Assembly: GCA_903632075.3 (NCBI GenBank)
Contig: CAHIKZ030004140.1
Coordinates: 1,493,501-1,557,500, forward strand
Origin: Acanthosepion pharaonis
Lineage: Eukaryota > Mollusca > Cephalopoda > Sepiida > Sepiidae
Direction of reading: 5' to 3'
Length of the DNA stretch: 64,000 bases
Under the pieces are notes generated by a model. It was not told the origin of the DNA and ran no database searches. It saw only the letters and a list, made by a program, of their open reading frames with translations. Every line of letters begins with the position of its first letter. Positions within the stretch are counted from its first letter, which is position 1. The position numbers and the translations under genes are program-made. Shown here one piece after another: positions 55,641 to 64,000 of this stretch.

Positions 55641-56737
55641 TTACATGTAGTGACACATGCCTGTGTATGTATCATTGATTTTCTGTCAACTATGATCTTT
55701 ATGAGCCCTTTGATCACATCCTTAGTGGTCATTTAAGCCATTAGTATAATAAGATTTTGAAAATTTCTTCCCAATCTATCTTGTAAATGCACATCTACCT
55801 TCTTATTTACAATTATCTAATTCTTTTCTTGGCTGTTCACTCTACAATTTTTTTCATGTTTGAGTAAATTTTAGAAGTATTCTTTCAAACACCCAATTAG
55901 CGAAAATTAAAAAAGATTAATTAAAAAAATGAGATTAAAGCCTAAATGTCAACAATGTCTATTTTCTTTCAGTTTGATTATTTTAAAGGCCAAAATGGTG
56001 ATATAGAAAAACAACATTAAAAAATGACATCATAATGTTTTTAAGTTGTTATAATTAATTTTTCATTGGCATTATCAATAAAAATACAAATATAATTATT
56101 TAACTGCCATATCATTTTTTTATTATGTTTTATATGTGATCTCTATTAAATATAGAAATATATTAACTTGATTAACAAATGCCACTTGAATTAGTAAAGC
56201 TAGGTTGTTGTAGCAGGACAATCAGTAGTTAATTCTTCTGACATTTAAGTACACATTGAAATTCTAAAGTTATTTTTTTTTATTTCAAAAGTAAACTGCT
56301 AAAAACAACTCTATTTTCTTTGGAGAAACATCACTGATTTTCTCTGTATATTTTGTAACTTTCTAGAAATTTATTTATCTCTAACAAAATTCATATTTAT
56401 TCAATGAAGCAAATCTAATGACATACCAATTATGTAAATTATAAAATTAATTCACTTTATTTTATAAGTTCTTTTCTTTGAAGACTATTTCCAAACGTCT
56501 ACTCATCCCATTTAAGTTACATATCTGCTCTTCCTAATTAGTTATACATGTTTACTATTCCTTAAATTTACATGTTTGCTTTTCATAATTAGAGTTAAAT
56601 GTCAGAAATGTTTCATAAAGGCTACATAGTTCTTGTCCTCATTTGAGCTACATGTCATTTCTTCATTAGAGATACATGTCTGTCCTTCCTCATGAAAGTT
56701 ACATGTTTGTTGTTCTGCATAAAATTCCTGTAGTTGT
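55641..56737. other. No gene; degenerate tandem repeat near the end
   Basis: 56510-56720 holds several loose copies of a unit containing TTACATGTTTG[C/T]T and a CTTC/TTAGAG part, with spacing of roughly 33-40 bp. Confidence 0.45.
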
Positions 56738-57195
56738 TCTTAATAACCTTAACCCAGAGCTATTTCCAATCTTATCAAAAAAAGTTTAACTGCTGCCAGG
56801 TCAATGGAAGGGGCTATCTGTACACCCAGTTTACAAGTATGTGGGTGAGCATTTATTTGCACCCCATTATCACCCTATAAGCCTCCTCAGTGTTATCAAT
56901 CACCCCAACAAGCTACTGAGCAACAAACAGTATAGATTTCTCAACTATCAAATTCTTCCTCTCAAGTAGGACCATGAAGGTTGTCATTAATGGCATCTCA
57001 CAAGTTTCTCTCCATGATCCTACCCATTTTTTGCTATATATTAACTATCTGCCTAAGAACATTCTCAAATCACTAGTAAATATATATACAGGCAATACCA
57101 TGGCTTATGGGAGTGCAACCAAAAACCTAGATGAATGGAACCTGGCAAATGATCTCAACTCTGCTCTTGCTTGCACAGCACAGATGATGTCTATC
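56738..57195 (+). pseudogene. LINE-J copy 1: jockey-like reverse transcriptase piece
   Basis: Frames in order: NPELFPILSKK; HYHPISLLSVI-like sequence; LLSNKQYRF; then, after an internal deletion, FSTIKFFLSSRTMKVVINGI, THFLLYINYLPKNILKSLVN and IYTGNTMAYGSATKNLDEWN. The last holds the catalytic box, where YADD is YTGN, so both aspartates are gone. Truncated at 57195, where a repeat block begins. Distinct from LINE-A in sequence. Confidence 0.8.
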
Positions 57196-57196
57196 T

Positions 57197-57682
57197 TTCC
57201 CTAATTTTTATGATGTTTAATTAGTTGTTAATTGAATTTAGAAGCTATAAATTTGGATGCAAATACTGAGCTCTTCATAAAGTTTTGTTCAATCCAACTA
57301 ATTCATGATCATTTAGTCAACTTTTGATTATCATTGCTTCCAAACATTGTGCAAAGTTTGCTGTTCCACACTAGATTTGCAACTTAAACAAACCAATATT
57401 TTATTATTAAAGAAGAACATTGAATTCAGCTTCTGTATAAAAAGAAATGATTTCTTCTGTAGGGATTAACTCACCTTATCTGCCAGGATTCCTGCTAGAT
57501 GACATTCTCTTCAGAACTATATAAGGCATGTAAGAACATCTACCATCTGTAAGCATTACTATTATAATGGGAGGTTGCTATGGAAGAAAGATTTATTCTC
57601 CCTTTTGTATTTCCCCCATTATGGGTATTATTATATACATGATTACTACAATCTTGACCTCTTCAAGTCTAGGGTTAAACTT
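57197..57682. repeat. 485-bp direct repeat, copy 1
   Basis: TTTCCCTAATTTTTATGATG to CTTCAAGTCTAGGGTTAA also occurs at 59183-59667. The last 40 bp translate as YYNLDLFKSRV, the C-terminus of LINE-J, so LINE-J sequence lies on both sides of the block. Confidence 0.9.
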
Positions 57683-58573
57683 TATGATAACTTGATGATA
57701 AATCAATCAGGCAAGTGTTTTGATAAGGTGTGACATTTGCTACACAAAATCCGTAACTATGGCACTTCTAGTAGAGTTTTCTCAACTATCAAATTCCTCC
57801 TCTCAGGTAAGCCCATGAAGGTTGTCATTAATGGCATCTCACAAGGTTCTCTCCAGGTCCTACCCTTTTTTTCTATTAACTATCTCCCTAAGAACTTTCT
57901 CAGATAACTAGTAAATATATATACATAAAATACCATGTCTTATGGGAGTGCCATCAAATATGTAGATGAATGGACTTTAGCAGATTATCTCTACTCTGCT
58001 CTTTCAAGCACAGCTGAAATGGTGAGGAACTGGCTTAAAACATTTAATACTTACAAAACCAAGCTAGTTACATTTCATCATGAGAGAGTAGAACCTGACT
58101 TTTCTCCAGTTATGATCAACAATTGTAATTTCAATGTGGCTCTTTACCTGGAAAGTCCATTAGGACTCAAGTTCACATGAGACCTCAAATGGTACTTTAT
58201 ATAAAACCACTCCAGAAAGTACTTGACTCCTCTTGCTATACACTGTTTCTACAAGTGCCAGATCAGACTATAAATGGAATATTGCTGCCATAAAGATTAG
58301 GCTGCTCATGCTGAGTTACCATGCTTACTTTCCAAATTTGACAGATTTCTAAAGTATTTGCTAGCTTCTCACTACTCTACTGCAATTTTAAGGCAGATGT
58401 TTAGGTGAACTACATTCCTTGATTCTTCCAGACCAGATCATCACATCTAGGGTTTACCATGCCACTTTTATGAGGTTGACCCATATTACATTAGTAAGGA
58501 AGAATTTCCACTCAGAATATCTTTTTCCCCAGAACTATTCCAATGTTGAATGAACGTCCTTGATAACTACAAG

Positions 58574-58588
58574 CTTAACCTCTTGAGG
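58574..58588 (+). repeat. 15-bp target-site duplication, left
   Basis: CTTAACCTCTTGAGG, repeated exactly at 58717-58731 around the inserted SINE. Confidence 0.85.
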
Positions 58589-58716
58589 GTCAGGGCACTT
58601 TGACATCATGTAATAGTTAGCAAGCTTGTCTTGCTAGATCAATTAGAACTTAATAGTGAGTTTGATACTCACTGGGTGCCCCATATTTTCTGCCTTGTGC
58701 CACATCAAAGCTATGC
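58589..58716 (+). mobile_element. Short tRNA-derived SINE inserted in LINE-J
   Basis: 128 bp between perfect 15-bp repeats. It carries an A-box-like TAGTTAGCAAG (58613) and a B-box-like GAGTTTGATACTC (58659) about 46 bp apart. ACTCACTGGGTGCCCC follows. The length and the target duplication fit a small SINE; it shares no obvious sequence with SINE-1, SINE-2 or SINE-3. Confidence 0.75.
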
Positions 58717-58870
58717 CTTAACCTCTTGAGGCTCACCTATTATCTATCCTATATACCATCATGATATGCAACCCTTGCTCCTTCCCTTATATGCCCTTAC
58801 AACATCCCTATTCAATAACCATCTACCTTGAGTGGCACTTAGGCCTAGTATTAGATGTACAATAGTAAAA

Positions 58871-59182
58871 AAAGGTATATCTGATTTTAAGCTATCAATG
58901 ACTAAAAATACCAACTTTGTTAGATTTTTAAGTGACATTTTTATTTGAAATGAATAATTCTTGAAAAAGCTCTCTAAGTTTGGTAGATCATTGACTTTCC
59001 AAGTCAGAGTTAACTATTTCCTACAATGTTGTATGTCTGTCATTACATTCTTCCTCCCACACATTTGCACTGACCACAGGTGTTATGATGAATAACTAAG
59101 TATTTTCTGTGTATCATTACATTACAATTATGGCTTTATTTCATTTAGTTTTACACAGAAATCAATGCTAGATGTTTATGTT
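58871..59182. other. No feature recognised
   Basis: AT-rich spacer up to the second direct repeat. Confidence 0.4.
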
Positions 59183-59790
59183 TCCCTAATTTTTATGATG
59201 TTTAATTAGTTGTTAATTGAATGTAGAAGCTATAAATTTGGATGCGAATACTAAGCTCTTAATAAATTTTTGTTCAATCCAACTAATTCATGATCATTTA
59301 GTCAACTTTTGATTATCATTGCTTCCAAACATTGTGCAAAGTTTGCTGTTCCACACTAGATTTGCAACTTAAACAAACCAATATTTTATTATTAAAGAAG
59401 AACATTGAATTCAGCTTCTTTACGAAAAGAAATGATTGTAAGCATTATCCCACTTTATCTGCCAGGATACCTGCTAGGTGATATTCTTTTCAAAACTATA
59501 TAAGGAAGGCATGTAAGAACTTCTACCATCTGTAACCATTACTATTATAATGGGGGTTGCTATGGAAGAAAGATTTATTCTCCCTTTTGTATTTCCCCCA
59601 TTATGGGCATTATTATAGCCATGCTTACTACAATCTTGACCTCTTCAAGTCTAGGGTTAACTTTTATTATTCCTACATAACCTCATGAACTGCACCTCTT
59701 GCCTTTTCTTGGGCCCATGCAACACCACACAGTAATCATCTAGCTTGAGTGACTCTTAGGTCTTTATTGGGTGAATATTATTATAAAAAT
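59183..59790. repeat. 485-bp direct repeat, copy 2, with LINE-J C-terminus
   Basis: Matches 57197-57682. It then runs on through FKSRVNFYYSYIT and CCATGCAACACCACACAGTA, which parallels CCCTTACAACATCCCTATTC at about 58790 in LINE-J copy 2. Confidence 0.85.
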
Positions 59791-60716
59791 GAAAAACTCT
59801 CCCTCTCCCTCTCTTTTACTCGATAATGGGACACCTTCTGTATGGGGAGTCTTCTTAGTCCTTAGCAGGCTGACTACTTAATTACATCCACCTAGGTGGT
59901 GCATCACATACACATGCCTACAAGCACAATACAGGTAAGCTCGTAAATGTTCTTCTTCCTTTTCTGAATTTGCATAAATATAAGTTTCTTTTTCTCTTCA
60001 TGTTATGTTGTTCTTTATAAATATCTGTATAAACATCCAACACATGTTGAATTTATTTCTTTGAAATTACTGAATTCATTTACTTTAAAATTTTCAACCA
60101 TTGCCATTACAGTGTCTAACTCTTCCCACTACAAACTGGTGATCAACAGTAACTTTGTCCATTACAATCCTGGGGTACCTCTTTGCTACACTTCTATCTT
60201 TAAAAGGTTTCATTTTCTGACAATAGTTAATAAAATTCACTTGAGGCCTTACTTCAGATTTAATTGTTCATTATACTTTTATGGAAAACCAGTTTTATTC
60301 ATTTTTGGATGTTTCATTTTAGCTGTTGCTCTAAATTAAAGCAAAATCTATTATTTTACAATTTAATGAAAGAAATTATTTGAACACCAGAGATTATATG
60401 AAATTTAACTCAGGTATATATAAACAAAAGAAAATACTACAACAGACAACATTTTCACCTTGTATCACTGTCAGAGGTTTGTGTTAATACCACTTTTCTG
60501 CATGAGAAAGTTTATAATATTGACATATCTTCCAATGCAGGTATTTCTCTACCCTATCATATCTATGTTTAAATTCATTTGGGTACCTAGATATTAGATA
60601 GTCAATAGTTTCCTCAGCTTTTGTACAAAAGCAACATATTGGATTTATTCCATTTATTAAAATGTGTGCTTGATAAGATCTTGCATAGGAAGGTAGCTAT
60701 GATATTAATAAATAGA
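59791..60716. other. No gene recognised
   Basis: The plus frame 60061-60339 (92 residues) starts MKLLNSFTLKFSTIAITVSN and looks hydrophobic. It has no domain I know and AT-rich sequence easily yields such frames. Confidence 0.35.
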
Positions 60717-60740
60717 TAATAATAATAATAATAATAATAA

Positions 60741-60771
<31 letters not shown>

Positions 60772-60772
60772 A
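60717..60772. repeat. (AAT)n(AAG)n
   Basis: AAT at 60717-60742, AAG at 60743-60770; it lies at the 3' side of an RTE-like copy on the minus strand. Confidence 0.95.
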
Positions 60773-60779
60773 TGATCAA

Positions 60780-61215
60780 AATTTGCCAACAAGTTCAGTT
60801 TGCATCATCTACTTCTATATTCCTTCATGATGTTGGTGATCATGGTTCTCCACAATTTCCTATCTTTTGTATCTCTTAACAAATTTTGTCTTTTTCTTGT
60901 CTCTCTTAAATCCTATTCTGCTATTCACTACCTCAAACTTGCTAGTTAGGTTATGCATTGTTTTCCTCTCTCCCTCTTGTCTTTAGTCGGATCTGTGTGT
61001 ATCAAATTTTCCAAGTCCTTTTTACTTATTATGTACCCTAGAAATTTCAACTCTAACTTCCTCATGTCAAATATAAGTGTCTTCCATTTTCTCTAAAACT
61101 TTCTAGTTGATCACATGTTCGGTCCATGGTATTCTCAGCATTCTTCTATAGAACCACATTTCTGTTGCTTTAAGTTTCTTCTTCATCTTTGAAAAGATTG
61201 AGCAATATATATAGG
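60780..61215 (-). mobile_element. RTE-like LINE, C-terminal fragment
   Basis: Minus strand: LKATEMWFYRRMLRIPWTEH, then LEKMETLIFDMRKLELKFLG, YIISKKDLENLIHTD and TKDKRERGKQ, with a decayed end matching 25545-25740. No endonuclease or reverse transcriptase is present. Confidence 0.8.
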
Positions 61216-62228
61216 AAGACTGATATTACATAATATGTATGTACTCTTTTATTTGCATATTAAATACAAAAGTAACAACTTTCCATAGGACAAAATTTAA
61301 ACTAGATCTTAGAATGGAGTTTAATTCTGAACCTACTTAGGAGAATCTTTTGAATTAGCCATTCTATCTTGTCTACCCACAAATTGAATATTTCCTTTAA
61401 TGAACACTGACATCTATAAGAATGATAAGTCTAAGTTTTCATTTTTTTAAGTTATAGATTGATATCTTGAATCTAGACAAGAGACATCTTCAAGACCTTT
61501 AAATGCATCGAGATTGTCTTCAAGAAATCTCTTAATGATGTGATTATACTCAATCAAATGTAAGTCTAATTTTTATTTCACTATTTTCAACTGAGTTTTT
61601 CTGAAATTTTCTATTTTATGATTTTCACTTTAATTTTCTACAAACCATTTGGCATCTGCTGTTTTTAATTTTAATTTTTGTAAATTATGGGAAATTCTTT
61701 CTAATTATTACTGAAAAGATTTTTTTATACAACTGCACTTATATTTTAAAATATTCTAAAAATGATTTTATTCTGCAGATGTTTTTGTAACACTGAGATA
61801 CTTTTTGAAATAGGAGGTTTTTCAAAAATGCTTGCAAATGATTTTTAATAACTAATAAATAGTTTAATCAATGCCTTTGTATTTATATCTGCTTTTATTA
61901 TATTTATTGATTAATGTTTAATGAAGTTGATTAGATGGTCAATAGATATGGATCTTTAAAACTGAATTATGAAGTGTATATCTGTGTGTTTGTGTATACT
62001 TTATCTTCTTTCATATAAAATAAACTAAAATCAATCAATAGTTGCAGGAAATGCAGACAGAAAATGAAACAACAGATAAATATATAATATTTCAGAAAAG
62101 TAGATAAACACAAAGAAATGTATATTTGAGTTGATAAATATTTACAAGAATCAAGTCTGGAATTTGTTTTCATTAAAGACAAAACTCTATGGGAAAGAAT
62201 CTTTTATCTTTCCTATGTATAGAAATAG
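61216..62228. other. No gene recognised
   Basis: AT-rich spacer. Confidence 0.4.

Positions 62229-62306
<78 letters not shown>
62229..62306. repeat. (TA)n
   Basis: One of the longest TA tracts in the window. Confidence 0.95.
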
Positions 62307-62309
<3 letters not shown>

Positions 62310-62389
62310 AATAAATGGATGTATATAAACACACTTTTACACAATGTAAGTGGAATGAATATGTAGACACGTATTCCACCAACATTTTT

Positions 62390-62890
62390 TAAGATTGATT
62401 CACTGGATATCCCACATGTTAGACACTGTGGCCTAAAAAAGGCTAATGCAATCAGTATTGAAGTGCACATTCATTATCACAGGCTTTGCTGGGTAGGCTA
62501 TGTCATTCAACTTGAAGACAGCATAATACCCAACCAAATGCTCTATGGCAACTTACTCAACCCCAGTATAAACTAAGGAAACCCTTCAAGGATTGTTTAA
62601 AAAAAAAACCTTAGAGCCTGCCATATAGAAAATCACAAGTAGAAAACTGTTGCTTGTGATTGAAATAAGTAGAGTAGTATAATTCATGAAGTCACTAAGA
62701 TCAATTCACAAACATTCAATGAATTGGGCAAATGTCAAGCAGGCATCTAGGAAAAAGGAAATCATTGATTCAGCAATCCATCATTTTACATGTGATGAAT
62801 ATGGCTGAATATATCTCTAGAATAGAATGCCTCTGTTGGGTTACAAATGGCAATTCTCTCCCTTTTGTTGAGATAGTCATGTGGATCATG
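62390..62890 (+). pseudogene. Non-LTR retrotransposon C-terminus (third LINE type)
   Basis: RHCGLKKANAISIEVHIHYH, RLCWVGYVIQLEDSIIPNQM and LYGNL correspond to the 'LRW.GHV.RM.D.R.PK..LYG.L' segment that follows the reverse transcriptase in many non-LTR elements. FTCDEYG further on may be a decayed zinc-knuckle tail. Several stops. Truncated at both ends. Confidence 0.7.
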
Positions 62891-63127
62891 TGACAGTCAG
62901 TGAATGATGTCAGGAGATAGACTGATGAAGGCAGTGTGTAGAGCCTAGAGAAGAAGGGCATCCCATTCCCAAAGTGGTAGGTCTTACCTGAAAAACCACA
63001 TGTCCTAATCTGGTTCCTAGAGAAACTGACATAACTCCAGTTCTTCCTTTGGGAAATATTACAAGTAAGGTTCCCTTTTCTTTCACACTGTTTGTTGTTG
63101 CATATGTTGTAATTTCTCTGTGTGAGA

Positions 63128-63152
63128 CATATCTATATATATATATATATCT
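63128..63152. repeat. Short (TA)n
   Basis: TA tract. Confidence 0.85.
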
Positions 63153-63218
63153 AATTTTGTGTATGACATAGCATTATTATACTAAGCATGTTTATTATTC
63201 TTTATTATTCTCCAAGTT

Positions 63219-63540
63219 ATTGTTCACCTGTGCTGTGGCCAGGTATTGAACTCACAACTCTTTGGGTCAAGTCACTGGATTACTTCAACCAATGCTTTTA
63301 TCCACTGGGCCATGTGTCCTTGAGTTACTAAAGGGAAATAACTGAAACTGAAATATCCAGAAAAGGTATGGCACATGGAACTAGAACAATCTACCCCAGT
63401 GGATAACATAAAGGGTTTAGTTCAAAATTCCAACATATATCCTCTGAAGAAGACCAGAGTGTACTACAGCTGAAACATCATGAATATGACAATAAAGATG
63501 AGTACAATAGTTGGAACAATGTAAATAGTGTAAATAGAGA
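63219..63540 (+). mobile_element. SINE-3 with inverted head
   Basis: 63219-63325 is the tRNA-like head on the minus strand (TGTGCTGTGGCCAGGTATTG; CCACTGGGCCATGTGTCCTT). From 63327 the body and tail read on the plus strand (GAAATATCCAGAAAAGGTAT; AATATGACAATAAAGATGAG; TGTAAATAGTGTAAATAG). In the copy at 27529-27825 head and body have the same orientation. Confidence 0.8.
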
Positions 63541-64000
63541 CAGAGATAGATAACACTTGCAAGATTTTGAAAGTTCAATCTTTCTGCTTATATACTAATA
63601 AACCTATTTCCAAGTACAAATTAATATTCTTTGTAGGCTAAAGCCCAACATGATCTCACAAAACTGAAAGGTTTTCCATATTTGCTTAAAAGAAAGTTTA
63701 ATGAAACAGAATTAAACTTTTACTGAATAATCAATGAATTACATTTATATATAAAATATCAATTAAAAGTTCTACTGTTTAAGAGAAAGAATATTAAAAA
63801 TGTCATTTTTAATGCAAAACTGGAGACTTATATTATGAAAGGAATCTATATTACATTCATCAAATATAAAATTATTATTCTATAATAATTTCATTGATTT
63901 ATTTGTTCTCAGATATGGCGTACATTCTTACCATCTTCTGTGAATTTGATTTTTGAAATTCATGTCTTTTTCTTGTGTCAAATGTATTTTCTTTGATCTT
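63541..64000. other. No feature recognised
   Basis: AT-rich sequence to the end of the window. Confidence 0.4.

Larger units (their letters stand above)
57690..58870 (+). pseudogene. LINE-J copy 2: reverse transcriptase to C-terminus
   Basis: FDKV, RNYGTSSRVFSTIKFLLSGK and PMKVVINGISQGSLQ begin the palm region. The catalytic box is broken (IYT, stop, NTMSYGS). Then ADYLYSALSSTAEMVRNWLK, KTKLVTFHHERVEPDFS, and LESPLGLKFT to a stop at 58180. Beyond it decayed pieces follow (YK.SYHAYFPNL; HSEYLFPQNY; LNLL). A short SINE is inserted at 58589-58716, after which the C-terminus resumes (LNLLRLTYYLSYIPS). Confidence 0.8.

Noticed and set aside
55268..55732. 154-residue minus-strand frame
   Set aside because: Reads through the (AAG)n tract as Leu/Phe/Ser and partly through the complement of the RTE-like copy.

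Overview
This window reads as non-coding DNA from a large, repeat-rich, AT-rich animal genome. The best guess is a cephalopod, probably an octopus. The basis is inference from repeat content: very many long (TA)n tracts, several tRNA-derived SINE families, jockey-like and RTE-like LINE tails, Penelope-like elements and Tc1/mariner relics of the kind common in octopus assemblies. I found no host exon, tRNA, rRNA or CRISPR array that I can support. Nearly all open frames are either microsatellite translations (Ile-Tyr or Ser-Ile-Tyr-Leu runs) or pieces of dead transposable elements.

Layout. 0-5 kb: a jockey-like LINE tail ('LINE-A', 1067-1722), foldback repeats in (TA)n, and an internally deleted mariner (3851-4714) inside a tandem duplication. 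5-14 kb: a Tc1-like element with both long inverted ends (8106-9469), the C-terminal part of a Penelope-like element with a GIY-YIG domain (11711-12411), and a second Tc1-like relic (12865-13443). 14-21 kb: LINE-A and SINE pieces, a Tc1 MITE (17936-18325) and a foldback element (17572-17908). 21-27 kb: a near-perfect palindrome (21092-21416), a 28-bp satellite with dimeric order (21996-22772), two related foldbacks, LINE-A and RTE tails, and SINE-2. 27-29 kb: SINE-1 nested in SINE-3 with a clear target-site duplication, then a mariner deletion derivative. 29-48 kb: LINE-A tails, a Penelope C-terminus (34378-34735), a second copy of the same mariner derivative (35686-36531), a purine-rich block, SINE-2 and microsatellites. 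48-64 kb: a 26-bp minisatellite, the longest LINE-A copy with reverse transcriptase motifs (50018-51200, minus), an RTE copy interrupted by LINE-A, a second jockey-like LINE ('LINE-J', 56738-58870) carrying a small SINE with a 15-bp duplication, a 485-bp direct repeat, an RTE tail, and an inverted-head SINE-3.

There is no operon or pathway. The biology is a layered history of element insertion, internal deletion and microsatellite growth. The most interesting signals are: LINE-A fragments that start within about a dozen codons of each other, each abutting a (TA)n or (TAGA)n tract; two mariner copies sharing one internal deletion; short conserved islands embedded in (TA)n; an in-frame 10-residue triplication inside a GIY-YIG domain; and the order of nested insertions. 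Names such as LINE-A, LINE-J, SINE-1, SINE-2 and SINE-3 are local labels, not database names.
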